Assembly: GCF_001042715.1 (NCBI RefSeq) | Contig: NZ_CP009687.1 | Coordinates: 2,285,418 to 2,349,417, forward strand | From: Clostridium aceticum | GTDB lineage: Bacteria > Bacillota > Clostridia > Peptostreptococcales > Natronincolaceae | Length of the DNA: 64,000 nucleotides | Direction of reading: 5' to 3' | Position numbers and translations under genes: made by a program | In this document: piece after piece, positions 1 through 8,052 of the stretch | Position numbering within the stretch: the stretch's first letter is position 1 | Layout: every line of letters starts with the position of its first letter | Notes under the pieces: generated by a model | The model's input: the letters and a program-made list of their open reading frames with translations, nothing else | Database searches by the model: none | Told to the model about the DNA's origin: nothing

Positions 1-1
1 T

Positions 2-469
2 CCAGAAGCCTTTAGAGAAATTGCAGATACTATAGAGATTGAGGAAGGGTTTAAAGATTTCGTAACCTATTGTCAAGCAAAAGGCTATCCTGTGTATATT
101 TTAAGTGACGGCTATGATTATTATATTGAATATATACTGAATAAAGAGGGTTTCACCTTGCCCTATTATGCTAACCAACTAACTTTTTCTACCTCCATCG
201 AAGTAACTGCTCCTTATAGCTCAAAGCACTGTAATTTATGCGGCGTATGTAAAACCAATTTGATGGAGCAACTAAAAAAAAGCTCAGAGAAAAGTATTTA
301 TATCGGTGACGGTTCTTCTGACTTTTGTCCTGTAGAAAAAGCCGATTACGTATTTGCCAAAAAAAAGCTTTTAGATCATTGTTTAACTTTAGGAAGACAG
401 GTTTATGGTTTTGACAACTTTAATGATATATTAAATCAAATGCAATATCTGGAGGAGGAACAAAAATGA
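2..469 (+). CDS. HAD-IB family phosphatase, MtnX-like (5' end cut by window edge)
   Basis: The frame is open from base 2 to the TAG at the end, so the gene begins to the left of the window. The visible part reads PEAFREIADTIEIEEGFKDF, then YILSDGYDYYIE, the second conserved HAD block of the MtnX/phosphoserine-phosphatase-like group. YIGDGSSDFCPVEKAD near residue 100 of the visible part is the Mg-binding GDGxxD block. The nucleophile DxDxT motif would lie upstream of the window. It overlaps thiD by four bases (ATGA-type coupling), so it is probably made with the thiamine salvage kinase; a role as a thiamine- or pyrimidine-phosphate phosphatase is inference. A GTG inside the frame at 92 is not the start, because homologous sequence continues upstream of it. 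Confidence 0.75.
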   Translation, partial: PEAFREIADTIEIEEGFKDFVTYCQAKGYPVYILSDGYDYYIEYILNKEGFTLPYYANQLTFSTSIEVTAPYSSKHCNLCGVCKTNLMEQLKKSSEKSIYIGDGSSDFCPVEKADYVFAKKKLLDHCLTLGRQVYGFDNFNDILNQMQYLEEEQK

Positions 470-1266
470 AGCATTTGTTAACAATTGCTGGCTCTGATTG
501 TAGTGGCGGAGCTGGTATCCAAGCAGATTTAAAAACCTTTTCAGCTCTAGGCACCTATGGGATGAGTGTTATTACAGCTATTACCGCTCAAAATACGCAA
601 GGGGTAGATGCTATTGTAGAGATTGATAACACTATGGTAAAAGCACAAATTGATGCTATTTTTAAGGATATTGCTGTGCATGCAGTTAAGGTGGGTATGG
701 TTTCTAATAGAGAAATTATTGCTCAGATCAGCAAATCTCTATTGGAATGGCTTCCTCCTTTTGTTGTAGTGGACCCTGTGATGGTTTCCACAAGCGGTCA
801 TCACCTATTAAAACCAGAGGCAAAAACTACTTTGATAGAAGATTTATTCCCTATTGCAACAATAATTACCCCTAATATTCCTGAAGCAGAGGTGATATTA
901 GATAGAAAAATTGATGATATTGAAGATATGGAAGAAGCAGCTAAAGCCATCTATAATTTAGGACCTAAGGGTGTCTTGGTAAAGGGAGGTCATTTGCTAG
1001 GGGATGCTGTTGATGTATTTTTTGACGGCACAACAATCACAAAATTCACTTCCCCAAGAATTCATAAAACCAATACCCATGGTACTGGGTGTACCCTTTC
1101 TTCAGCGATTGCCACACATCTTGCCCTAGAATTTGATTTGTTAACTTCTATTAGAAAATCCAAGGATTATGTAACAAAGGCTATTGATTGCGGACTGGAA
1201 ATCGGCAAAGGAGATGGACCTTTACATCATTTTCATCATCTATATCCTTCTATTGATACCGATTAA
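466..1266 (+). CDS. thiD: Hydroxymethylpyrimidine/phosphomethylpyrimidine kinase ThiD
   Basis: Phosphorylates HMP and then HMP-phosphate to HMP-PP in the cytoplasm for thiamine synthesis or salvage. The protein has 266 residues, the family's usual length. It begins with the ribokinase-like signature LTIAGSDCSGGAGIQADLKT (residues 5-24). It has the conserved VVDPVMVSTSG block, and ends with the anion-hole motif THGTGCTLSSAIA around residue 205, whose Asp/Cys region is typical of ThiD. The start ATG follows GGAGGAGG with good spacing and overlaps the end of the upstream phosphatase. No other thiamine gene follows; a hairpin and T-run lie just downstream. Confidence 0.95.
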   Translation: MKHLLTIAGSDCSGGAGIQADLKTFSALGTYGMSVITAITAQNTQGVDAIVEIDNTMVKAQIDAIFKDIAVHAVKVGMVSNREIIAQISKSLLEWLPPFVVVDPVMVSTSGHHLLKPEAKTTLIEDLFPIATIITPNIPEAEVILDRKIDDIEDMEEAAKAIYNLGPKGVLVKGGHLLGDAVDVFFDGTTITKFTSPRIHKTNTHGTGCTLSSAIATHLALEFDLLTSIRKSKDYVTKAIDCGLEIGKGDGPLHHFHHLYPSIDTD

Positions 1267-1274
1267 AAACAACA

Positions 1275-1320
1275 TAAAAAATGGCCTCATCGCTACGTCA
1301 CTTTGAGTCCATTTTTTTAG
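1275..1320 (+). terminator. Likely rho-independent terminator after thiD
   Basis: AAAAAATGG pairs with CCATTTTTTT across a loop of about 25 bases, and the right arm ends in a T-run. The stem is AT-rich, so this is a modest terminator. Confidence 0.5.
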
Positions 1321-1406
1321 TATTCAGTTGTAATCGTTTTACTAAACACACTTAAAAGTTACCCTCTACACTAAGTCTTGAAGTTCAATCTCTACTAAAA
1401 CCCATC

Positions 1407-2096
1407 TTAATGAGGCTGTTGTCCTGGGTCTTGAAAACTTGGTGGTGTAGGGTTAGGTGCTTCAAATCCATTGCTTCTAGGAGAAGGATTTGATAGATTA
1501 AAGTAAAGTTTAGAATCTGGCGTCACTCCAAAATCTCTGTTGGAAGCAGTATCCTGTATTCTATTTAGTGCTTCCCTAAACATAGCATTATGGGCTTCTT
1601 CCCTATTCAATAGAAAATCTATTGTTTCTCTTACATACTTGTCCTTAATTTGTCGATATAAGTACTCATAAACTACTTTAGCTCTTTGTTCTGCCGCTAT
1701 ATTTGATAACAAATCTGCCGCTAGATCTCCCGTTACATTGACATAATTGGCTGTCCAAGGCTCTCCAGAAGCATTGGTTAGCATAGGTGCTAGTCCACCT
1801 AACACTTGATTCTGAACAACCCCCGATGTAACTTGCTCTACCTTCAAGTCATGTCCATTTAATAAGGTAATGGTTTGTGCCACCATCTCCATATGACTTA
1901 GCTCTTCCGCTCCAATATCTAGAAATAAATCTTTGATATCAGGATCCTTTACACGAAAGCTCTGGGAAAGATATTGCATAGCAGCCTTAAGTTCTCCATT
2001 AGGTCCCCCCAATTGCTCCTGTAATAAAGCAGCATACTGAGGGTTAGGAGCTTCGATTTTTACTTCCCGCATCATTTTTTTATCATGATTAAACAT
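1407..2096 (-). CDS. Manganese catalase (ferritin-like, CotJC group)
   Basis: Dismutates hydrogen peroxide with a di-manganese centre. The family is recognised from IEAPNPQYAALLQEQLGGPNG, the GAEELSHMEMV helix and the later REEAHNAMFREAL helix, which supply the Glu/His metal ligands of the four-helix bundle. The tail is Pro-rich (NPTPPSFQDPGQQPH), as in spore-coat-associated members. I place the start at the ATG at 2096 (MFNHDKK), because GGAGGTGAT sits eight bases upstream; a TTG at 2111 would be inside or ahead of that site. It is a single gene, convergent with thiD. A second, haem catalase is present at 11.7-13.8 kb. Confidence 0.9.
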   Translation of the reverse strand: MFNHDKKMMREVKIEAPNPQYAALLQEQLGGPNGELKAAMQYLSQSFRVKDPDIKDLFLDIGAEELSHMEMVAQTITLLNGHDLKVEQVTSGVVQNQVLGGLAPMLTNASGEPWTANYVNVTGDLAADLLSNIAAEQRAKVVYEYLYRQIKDKYVRETIDFLLNREEAHNAMFREALNRIQDTASNRDFGVTPDSKLYFNLSNPSPRSNGFEAPNPTPPSFQDPGQQPH

Positions 2097-2167
2097 ACTA
2101 ATCACCTCCAATAGTTAGTATGATCAAAATTTTTTATATTATTTAATGAGGAAAGAATAAAAATCTA

Positions 2168-2377
2168 TTAATCACACACTTGAAATCTGTTCACTAATTT
2201 TCCATCAACCTCCACCTGCTCTAGAAACATAGCAAGAGGTCTCACCCATATACCTTGTTCCCCATACAAAGCCTGATATACAACAAGTTCCTCCATTGTT
2301 TCAGAATGTTTTGCTATATGTAACACCAAGTATTCTTTTCCTTTAAAGTGCCTATACTTTTTACCTATTTTGCACAT
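2168..2377 (-). CDS. DUF1653 domain protein
   Basis: A small protein (69 aa from the ATG at 2377) made almost entirely of the DUF1653 fold: YRHFKGKEYLVLHIAKHSET, then EELVVYQALYGEQGIWVRPLAMFLE. The family is widespread in bacteria and its function is not known. The start is chosen at ATG 2377 with GGAAG eight bases upstream; a GTG at 2386 is an alternative. It is probably a single-gene unit, since its neighbours on the same strand are separated and have their own ribosome-binding sites. Confidence 0.85.
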   Translation of the reverse strand: MCKIGKKYRHFKGKEYLVLHIAKHSETMEELVVYQALYGEQGIWVRPLAMFLEQVEVDGKLVNRFQVCD

Positions 2378-2456
2378 TTTCCTCACTTCCTTCTAGAAGA
2401 ATATGGACACCGCTAGAATATATTTTCTCCAGTGTCCCTCAAAACCCCTTTCTAAT

Positions 2457-2666
2457 TTAAATCAACACATCTTCCTTTTGAATGACTTTTTTTCTACTTG
2501 CACAGTCTTCGCAGAGTATTTCTTTTGGTCCTCCTTGACTATCAAGCAACTTTCCACATTCACTGCACATGATACAACAACAGCTGGCAATCTCCGATGA
2601 AGTTTTTATTATAGGTTTACCTTCGTAGCTATAACCGATAACCATTTTTTCTTTATCATCCTTCAA
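2457..2666 (-). CDS. Small Cys-rich (zinc-ribbon-like) protein
   Basis: A 69-aa protein of unknown function. The middle reads SCCCIMCSECGKLL and the later part ILCEDCASRK, so it carries three consecutive Cys plus two further CxxC pairs that could bind zinc. The start is a TTG at 2666, supported by GGAGG nine bases upstream; no better ATG is in frame. No family was recognised. The many cysteines argue that it is a real protein, but no partner is suggested by the neighbours. Confidence 0.65.
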   Translation of the reverse strand: MKDDKEKMVIGYSYEGKPIIKTSSEIASCCCIMCSECGKLLDSQGGPKEILCEDCASRKKVIQKEDVLI

Positions 2667-2845
2667 GCCGAATCACCTCCTAAGGTATTTTTTACTATAT
2701 TATATGCACTTGTAAACTTTTTTGCTGTTCTAAAAACCAATATATTTTCTAATAACTTCATTATTTAGAAAACCCAGAAAAAACGCTATCTTAAATCTTT
2801 GCAAGTCAGTGTAAGGTAGCGGATGTAACATACTTATTGCAACTT

Positions 2846-2993
2846 ATATAGTAATCATTAGCGTTAACTTAAACCCTAATTTGTCATCCTGAGGGGAGCA
2901 AAGCGGAGTCGAAGGATCTTAGTATTAGTAAAATGACAGTTCAAGAGAATTTTGGTAATAATTATGTTAAGTTAACGCCTATGATATAGTAAT
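2846..2993. mobile_element. MITE-like element, copy 1, with 10-bp target duplications
   Basis: The element runs from 2856 to 2983 (128 bp). Its ends are imperfect inverted repeats, CATTAGCGTTAACTTAA on the left and the complement of CATAGGCGTTAACTTAA on the right. It is flanked by perfect direct repeats ATATAGTAAT at 2846-2855 and 2984-2993. The inside holds TGTCATCCTGAG and GAAGGATCTTAGTATTAG. It has no coding capacity. A longer, inverted copy lies at 50096-50280. The rest of the 2667-3069 gap shows nothing else that I can name. Confidence 0.8.
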
Positions 2994-3069
2994 ATAGTTA
3001 CATAATATTTTTATGGTCTCTCATATTTTCCTGAGATAATACCCATGAAGCATAAAAAGACTCTTTTTC

Positions 3070-4338
3070 TTAGATGAAGCGTAGTGCTTCTACTGGATCC
3101 TGTCTTGCTGCTTGATAAGCTGGATAAAGACTGGAAAGCAGTCCAACCAACACCGCTACTCCTATAGAAATCACCAAAAGATCTACTCTCCACGGTATCG
3201 TAATATTCATATTTGCAAAAAAAGGCCCTCCATAGCGGGCTATCAATGTCCCACCTAAAAATCCTATAAAACCTCCCATGATACTAATTAGGACGCCTTC
3301 CAATAAAATCATCTTGGTAATGTGGGATTTACGAAAACCTAAAGCTCGAAACACACCAATTTCTCGTGTTCGTTCCCGTACAGAAGCAGCCATGGTCAAA
3401 CCTACTACCAACATTCCTACAAGAAGTACCAATAATGATATCGCTGTCCCAAAACGTACCAATCGCATCAGCATCTCATCCCGCCTTAAGGTTTCCTGAC
3501 GAAGGCTGGTGATATGGGCATGAGGAAGAGTTTCATTGATCTCTGCAAGTAAGGACTCTTCAGACCCTGCTAGGTAATCAACCGCCATTTCGATTGCTGT
3601 TATTTCATCAGGACGATTTAAAAACTTCTGAGCTGCCGCAAGGTTCATGAAAATCTGCTGATCTTCTGTAGAACCACTTTCCATCAAAATTCCGTAAACT
3701 TCTAGCTCTTTACCTGAAAGAGTTAGAAGGTCTCCCTCCATCAATCCTAAAGATTTTGCTACAGCGGAACCAAGGACGATCTGTTCATCAGAAGGATTAA
3801 ATCCTTCTAAATCTTGTCGGGCAAGATCAATGGCTTCAAAGTCCATTTTTTTATCATCTTCAACTGCTTGTGCCTTTTGCATCTCCTCTTCCATCTTTGG
3901 CAATTGACTTTTATCCTTCAGCCTAAGCCAAGGCTTTAATAAAAACTCTTCTTGTAAGTTGGCACCTACTACAATAACCTTCTGCTCATGATCTAAACTA
4001 CCTAAACCTAAAAGTTTTGGAGCTATTACTCTAACCATATTCCTTGAAGCAAGCCCCTCAATTGCCTCTACATCACTTATCGTTAGCTGCTCTACATCAT
4101 ACATAATTTCTGGAAGAGTTATACCACCATAGGAAAAAGTCAATCCACCAGCTTCTGGTGTAATGACAATATTTACCCCAAACTCCGCCGCCTGACGGGT
4201 CATTTCCATTTTCATGGCATCTACCACACCATAGACAGATACTATGGTGGCAATACCAATAGCCAGCCCCAAAAGAACAAAGAGCATTTTTGCTTTTCTG
4301 CGGCGGAGGTTATTTAATGTTATATGATAAAGTTGCAT
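3070..4338 (-). CDS. ABC transporter permease, MacB/FtsX type
   Basis: A 422-residue membrane protein with the MacB layout: one N-terminal TM helix after NNLRRRKAK, a large extracytoplasmic domain (about residues 45-285) and three C-terminal TM helices (about 290-410). It has the family signature RTREIGVFRALGFRKSHITKMILLEG near residue 330 and ends DPVEALRFI. It is the second permease of a set with the ATPase 12 bp upstream and a sister permease (5138-6331). It lacks periplasmic-adaptor partners. With the DUF2318 protein upstream, the set resembles the ABC part of the Cj1660-1663 / FetABC iron system, which is inference from gene order. Confidence 0.88.
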   Translation of the reverse strand: MQLYHITLNNLRRRKAKMLFVLLGLAIGIATIVSVYGVVDAMKMEMTRQAAEFGVNIVITPEAGGLTFSYGGITLPEIMYDVEQLTISDVEAIEGLASRNMVRVIAPKLLGLGSLDHEQKVIVVGANLQEEFLLKPWLRLKDKSQLPKMEEEMQKAQAVEDDKKMDFEAIDLARQDLEGFNPSDEQIVLGSAVAKSLGLMEGDLLTLSGKELEVYGILMESGSTEDQQIFMNLAAAQKFLNRPDEITAIEMAVDYLAGSEESLLAEINETLPHAHITSLRQETLRRDEMLMRLVRFGTAISLLVLLVGMLVVGLTMAASVRERTREIGVFRALGFRKSHITKMILLEGVLISIMGGFIGFLGGTLIARYGGPFFANMNITIPWRVDLLVISIGVAVLVGLLSSLYPAYQAARQDPVEALRFI

Positions 4339-4350
4339 TTTATCCCTCCA

Positions 4351-5067
4351 TTAGTTTTTCTTATTAGAAACCATTTGAAGGACGCCTTCTTGATCTGACA
4401 ATATCCTTCCATCCTTCACCATGATGGTGCGACCCATATAACGAGTATTATCAGGGTTATGGGTAACCATAAGAATTGTCAATCCATCTTCCCTTAATTT
4501 CTGAAAGAGTTCCATAATTTCGTCACCGGTTTTTGTATCTAGACTACCAGTAGGTTCATCTGCTAATAAAAGAGGCGGAGCGTTTACAATTGCTCTGGCA
4601 ATGGCTACCCTTTCCTGTTCTCCTCCCGAAAGTTGATTAGGCAGCCGTTTCATTTTATTGGCTAATCCTACCCTTTGAAGGGCGTCTTCTGCCATTTCCC
4701 ATTTTTCCTTTTTTGATCGTTTGGTGGTTGTCAAAGGAAGCATGACATTCTCATGGGCTGTCAAGTAGGGAATTAATTGAAACTGCTGAAAAACAAATCC
4801 CAGATACTCCCGTCTAAAATCAGCTCGCCTCTCCTGTGATAGCTTATAAATATCGATGCCATCTATTTCAATAATGCCAGAAGTGGGGGGATTCAACGCT
4901 CCTATAATAGATAAAAGTGTACTTTTACCAGAACCAGAATGTCCCATTACACTGACAGATTCTCCTTTTTTAATGTCTAATGTTATAGAATGTAGCGCTT
5001 GAACTTCCTCACCCATAGACTTATATACTTTTTTAATATCTCTCAACGAGATCATTATTTCAGACAT
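4351..5067 (-). CDS. ABC transporter ATP-binding protein, MacB/LolD type
   Basis: 238 residues, a complete ABC ATPase: Walker [10 protein letters not shown] (about 42-50), Q-loop [12 protein letters not shown], signature [14 protein letters not shown], Walker [13 protein letters not shown] and the H-loop VTHN. The LSGGEQ-plus-EPTGSLD form is that of the LolD/MacB/YknY group. It lies between two related permeases, so it probably energises both. The start ATG follows AAGGAGGACAATT. Confidence 0.93.
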   Translation of the reverse strand: MSEIMISLRDIKKVYKSMGEEVQALHSITLDIKKGESVSVMGHSGSGKSTLLSIIGALNPPTSGIIEIDGIDIYKLSQERRADFRREYLGFVFQQFQLIPYLTAHENVMLPLTTTKRSKKEKWEMAEDALQRVGLANKMKRLPNQLSGGEQERVAIARAIVNAPPLLLADEPTGSLDTKTGDEIMELFQKLREDGLTILMVTHNPDNTRYMGRTIMVKDGRILSDQEGVLQMVSNKKN

Positions 5068-5137
5068 AATTGTCCTCCTTTACTATGTTGTCTATACTTT
5101 GAATCCTTGTATATCTTTCGCTTTTATACTTAGCCTA

Positions 5138-6331
5138 TTAAATGAAACGCAGCGCCTCCACTGGGTCAAGTGCTGCAGCCTTCAAGGCTGGATAAATACT
5201 ACTGCAAATGGCTAATCCTGTAGAAAGGGCTACAGCAGGTAACATTAGTTGAGGTTGTAGAGAAATATCTCCTTGGATTTGTGCTAAATATGGACCAGCA
5301 TAAATAGCAATAAGGCTGCCTAAAATATACCCTAATAAACCTGCTAAAATGCTAACCATTCCCGCTTCTAAGAAAATAACCTGCATAATATGTCTTCGAC
5401 GAAAACCAATAGCTCTAAAAATCCCTATTTCTCTAGTCCTCTCATTTACAGAAGATAGCATAGTAATTAACACCACTAAGGCTGCAACCAATAAAACCAT
5501 ACCTGACAAAGCAAAGCCAAAAACTGAAAACTGTTCAATTGTTTCTTCACGGAAAAGAGCTGCTTGCCGCATAGGGATTGCACGGGCATTTGGTAAAGCT
5601 TCTTCCAAACCCATGGCTATTTCTTCTATAGGACAACTATTACAATAGGCTGAAATTTCTATCATAGACAAAGCTTGCGGCTTATTAAGCAGATTTTGAA
5701 CCACTGTTAAATTAGCATAAATCAATCCATCTTCTTCACTACCCAATTCATTTAAAACACCAAATACTTTGAAGCTTTGACCTTTAATAGTTAACTGATC
5801 TCCAGCTTGTAGGTCTAAAGTTACAGCAGCAGAACTACCCAAAATCAAACCATCTTCTGGTACATCAAGAAGAGCTAAATCCCCTACTTTTTCTCCTGAA
5901 GCTAATCCCTCTTGTTGTTGCAAAGAAAACCAGGGTTTTTGTGTAAATTCCTGTCTTGTTTCTACACCCACCATAAGTGCCTTTTGATCCTCAATCTCTA
6001 CAGCACTTACTAATTTTGGAGACACAATATTAATATATTCTGCCACTGAAGATGTATAAATTTTAGGTATATCCTCCATAGTAAGTTCCTGTACATCAAA
6101 GGTCAGATCCGAGGTAATGGTATTATCATAATGAAGCTCCTCAGATCGGGGAAGAAGGATAGCATTTGCACCGAATTCATCAATTCTATCTCCTAAATCC
6201 AAGTGCATAGCATCAATAATGTTTAAAACTCCCACTACAGTAGCCACCCCTACAACTAAACCAAACATTAGAAACAACATTTTCACTCTTCGGCGTTTTA
6301 AATTATTTAAAGCAATTTGAAAAATATTCAT
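5138..6331 (-). CDS. ABC transporter permease, MacB/FtsX type (sister copy)
   Basis: About 397 residues with the same layout as the 3070-4338 permease: NNLKRRRVKMLFLMFGL near the start, an external domain, then three TM helices with RTREIGIFRAIGFRRRHIMQVIFLE and the ending DPVEALRFI. The two permeases are diverged paralogues and probably form a heterodimer with the ATPase between them. I start at ATG 6331 (MNIFQIA), which has GGGAGTG seven bases upstream; a TTG at 6349 is less likely. A pair YCNSCP in the external domain could be a redox or metal site, which is not usual for this family. Confidence 0.88.
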   Translation of the reverse strand: MNIFQIALNNLKRRRVKMLFLMFGLVVGVATVVGVLNIIDAMHLDLGDRIDEFGANAILLPRSEELHYDNTITSDLTFDVQELTMEDIPKIYTSSVAEYINIVSPKLVSAVEIEDQKALMVGVETRQEFTQKPWFSLQQQEGLASGEKVGDLALLDVPEDGLILGSSAAVTLDLQAGDQLTIKGQSFKVFGVLNELGSEEDGLIYANLTVVQNLLNKPQALSMIEISAYCNSCPIEEIAMGLEEALPNARAIPMRQAALFREETIEQFSVFGFALSGMVLLVAALVVLITMLSSVNERTREIGIFRAIGFRRRHIMQVIFLEAGMVSILAGLLGYILGSLIAIYAGPYLAQIQGDISLQPQLMLPAVALSTGLAICSSIYPALKAAALDPVEALRFI

Positions 6332-6367
6332 TTCTTCACTCCCATCCAATCACTAATATGGGTAATT

Positions 6368-6688
6368 CTATGAAATTTCTTGCATCTGACCGTTGGCATA
6401 GATCATCTTCATAATCAGTTCCCCATCTTTATAAATATGCACCTCTCTATGGCAGCCAAAATTCCTTACAACTGCCTTTACTTCCTCTGAATCCTCTATC
6501 TCCCCATAATTTTCAACATAATATTCTAAAGCTGCTGCACTAAGGGTCCCTTCATTGGGCCCAAATATGCTGTTACCCCCTGGAAATACAAACTTCATGC
6601 CTACAAAGATTATTAGTGCAACTATAATCAGCTGACCATACTTCCATATATCAAAACCTTGTTTCCCATCCTGCTTATTGCTATCCAT
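6368..6688 (-). CDS. Small one-TM protein of the ABC/DUF2318 operon
   Basis: 106 residues, not recognised as a family. There is a short hydrophilic head (MDSNKQDGKQGF), one TM helix (about 17-35, YGQLIIVALIIFVGMKFVF), then an external domain with SAAALEYYVENYGEIEDSEEVKAVVRNFGCHREVHIY. The single Cys in NFGCHREVHIYKDG may be functional. It lies 26 bp downstream of the DUF2318 gene and 36 bp upstream of the permease start, so it is probably co-transcribed and part of the same membrane complex. Confidence 0.7.
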   Translation of the reverse strand: MDSNKQDGKQGFDIWKYGQLIIVALIIFVGMKFVFPGGNSIFGPNEGTLSAAALEYYVENYGEIEDSEEVKAVVRNFGCHREVHIYKDGELIMKMIYANGQMQEIS

Positions 6689-6714
6689 TACTTCAGCCCC
6701 CTTCTTAAGGAATA

Positions 6715-7296
6715 CTACGTACGTACTCTCCAGCTTAAAACTTCCTCTAGGTCAATCATGATTGTTTCATCCTGTACTAATGGATTCATATTTACAGGAG
6801 GATATGAGCCACATGCAGAGGAGCCAGAAATAAATTTATGATTCTCAATATCATAGGTAGTACGGCATGTGTCACATACAAGGGTATCGCCTGCAAGGGA
6901 GAATGTCCTACCTCGGCAAGGTTCACACATACTACTACCAGCAAACACACGACCTGAAGGTGTGATATATGCCATTAAAGGAACCAGTTCCTGTTGATCA
7001 TTTTCTACTTCAAAGAAAACGATGTTGTTTTTATCCACATCATCTAAAGATATTTTAATCTGTCCATCTTCAATAACAGGTTCTACAGCAGTCATGGAGA
7101 TAAATTCTCCTATATAAGATCGAGAAGCTGCCACTGCATCACCAAAATACTCTCCCTCGTCCTGCCCATTGGGCCCAAAAGCTACAAATAATATTACTGC
7201 TGCTATGACAACACTAGACACTGCTAGAATCCATGGTAATTTACTTTTTGGAGCCTGTGTAAATTGTTCTTTTTTACTAGGTAATTTCTTTGACAT
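6715..7296 (-). CDS. DUF2318 Fe-S/metal-binding membrane protein
   Basis: 193 residues. A single TM helix (about 20-40) anchors an external domain with CEPCRGR at 124-127, CDTC at 141-144 and an ACG at 161-163, the Cys pattern of DUF2318. Members of this family are encoded beside FTR1/P19 iron permeases together with MacB-like ABC proteins, as in Cj1660-Cj1663 and fet operons, and are thought to handle iron or electrons outside the cell. Here the operon has the same MacB-like permease-ATPase-permease set, but neither FTR1 nor P19 is in the window. GGAGGAATTAAGC precedes the ATG. It is the first gene of the unit. Confidence 0.85.
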   Translation of the reverse strand: MSKKLPSKKEQFTQAPKSKLPWILAVSSVVIAAVILFVAFGPNGQDEGEYFGDAVAASRSYIGEFISMTAVEPVIEDGQIKISLDDVDKNNIVFFEVENDQQELVPLMAYITPSGRVFAGSSMCEPCRGRTFSLAGDTLVCDTCRTTYDIENHKFISGSSACGSYPPVNMNPLVQDETIMIDLEEVLSWRVRT

Positions 7297-7904
7297 GCTT
7301 AATTCCTCCTCATAGTCTTATTAGATTCCTACTTTTTAAATATACGCTGCTCCTCCGGTTTCCCTATACTTCAGTTTACTGAAGTGAGGTCACTGTATTA
7401 TTTTAATACTACACCTACTATCGTACTTTTCACCTCCAGACTGCTTTTTTGTATGTTTTGTCATCTACAAGCTGTTTTATACTAAAACTTTACATATAGT
7501 TGCAATAAAACTTTTACAACTCTTTCCAACAACTGTGGTTTTTCCTACACCTAATTGTATCTTATAACACTTTTTCTTTAGAATTTTACAGTTACTATGA
7601 AGGCTGATACCCTTTTAAAGCTTATCATAACTATTTGTATACAAATAACCTACAGATGAAACTTCTTATACCAACTTATAAACACTTCTATTTTTAATGC
7701 AATATTCATGCCAAAAATATTTTGCTCTACTTTTTTAAAATCTCTCAAGTACTTTAAGAACTACATAATCTTGAAGTCATTAGATTTAAAAATTTTAAAA
7801 ACCTCAGTAATTTATATAATTTATATTGAGAAATAGAAAATTCCTATAATTTTTTATAATTTTTTATTATAATGGTAAAAACAGGGTATGTATATTATTG
7901 ATTT
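7297..7904. other. Long AT-rich divergent intergenic region
   Basis: About 600 bp between the divergent DUF2318 and nrfA units without a plausible gene on either strand. TATAAT at 7868-7873 could be a -10 for nrfA, but no convincing -35 sits at the right distance. It probably holds promoters for both units and binding sites for redox or nitrogen regulators. Confidence 0.5.
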
Positions 7905-8008
7905 ATAGATGTACGCCTTTAAAGTTCAATTTTAATATACATTTCGCCCCAAGATAGTCGTCTGCAAATGCAACGCTTAGTATATTAAAATTTAGGGTGT
8001 ACATCTAT
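7905..8008 (+). promoter_or_regulatory. Structured leader upstream of nrfA (long two-part hairpin)
   Basis: Two nested inverted repeats. The outer pair is ATAGATGTACGCC (7905-7917) with GGTGTACATCTAT (7996-8008), fully paired in RNA with one G-U. The inner pair is AATTTTAATATAC (7928-7940) with GTATATTAAAATT (7980-7992), perfect. The apical loop of about 39 bases is less AT-rich than the stems. No T-run follows, so it is not a plain terminator. It ends about 45 bp before the nrfA start. It could be a cis-regulatory RNA or a DNA operator array. Confidence 0.5.
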
Positions 8009-8052
8009 ATCTATTCTCAATAAGTATCCTAGAAAGGAGGTGAAAAGAAAAC

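Noticed and set aside
2403-2600. Plus-strand frame of 65 codons
   Set aside because: Lies opposite the Cys-rich small protein, which has a proper start site; the plus frame has none.
2861-2990. Transposase remnant or tRNA in the 2.7-3.07 kb gap
   Set aside because: No coding frame and no tRNA fold; terminal repeats and target duplications explain the sequence as a MITE.
7745-7873. Clear sigma-A promoter for nrfA
   Set aside because: Several TATAAT-like boxes occur in AT-rich DNA, but none has a good -35 at 16-18 bp.
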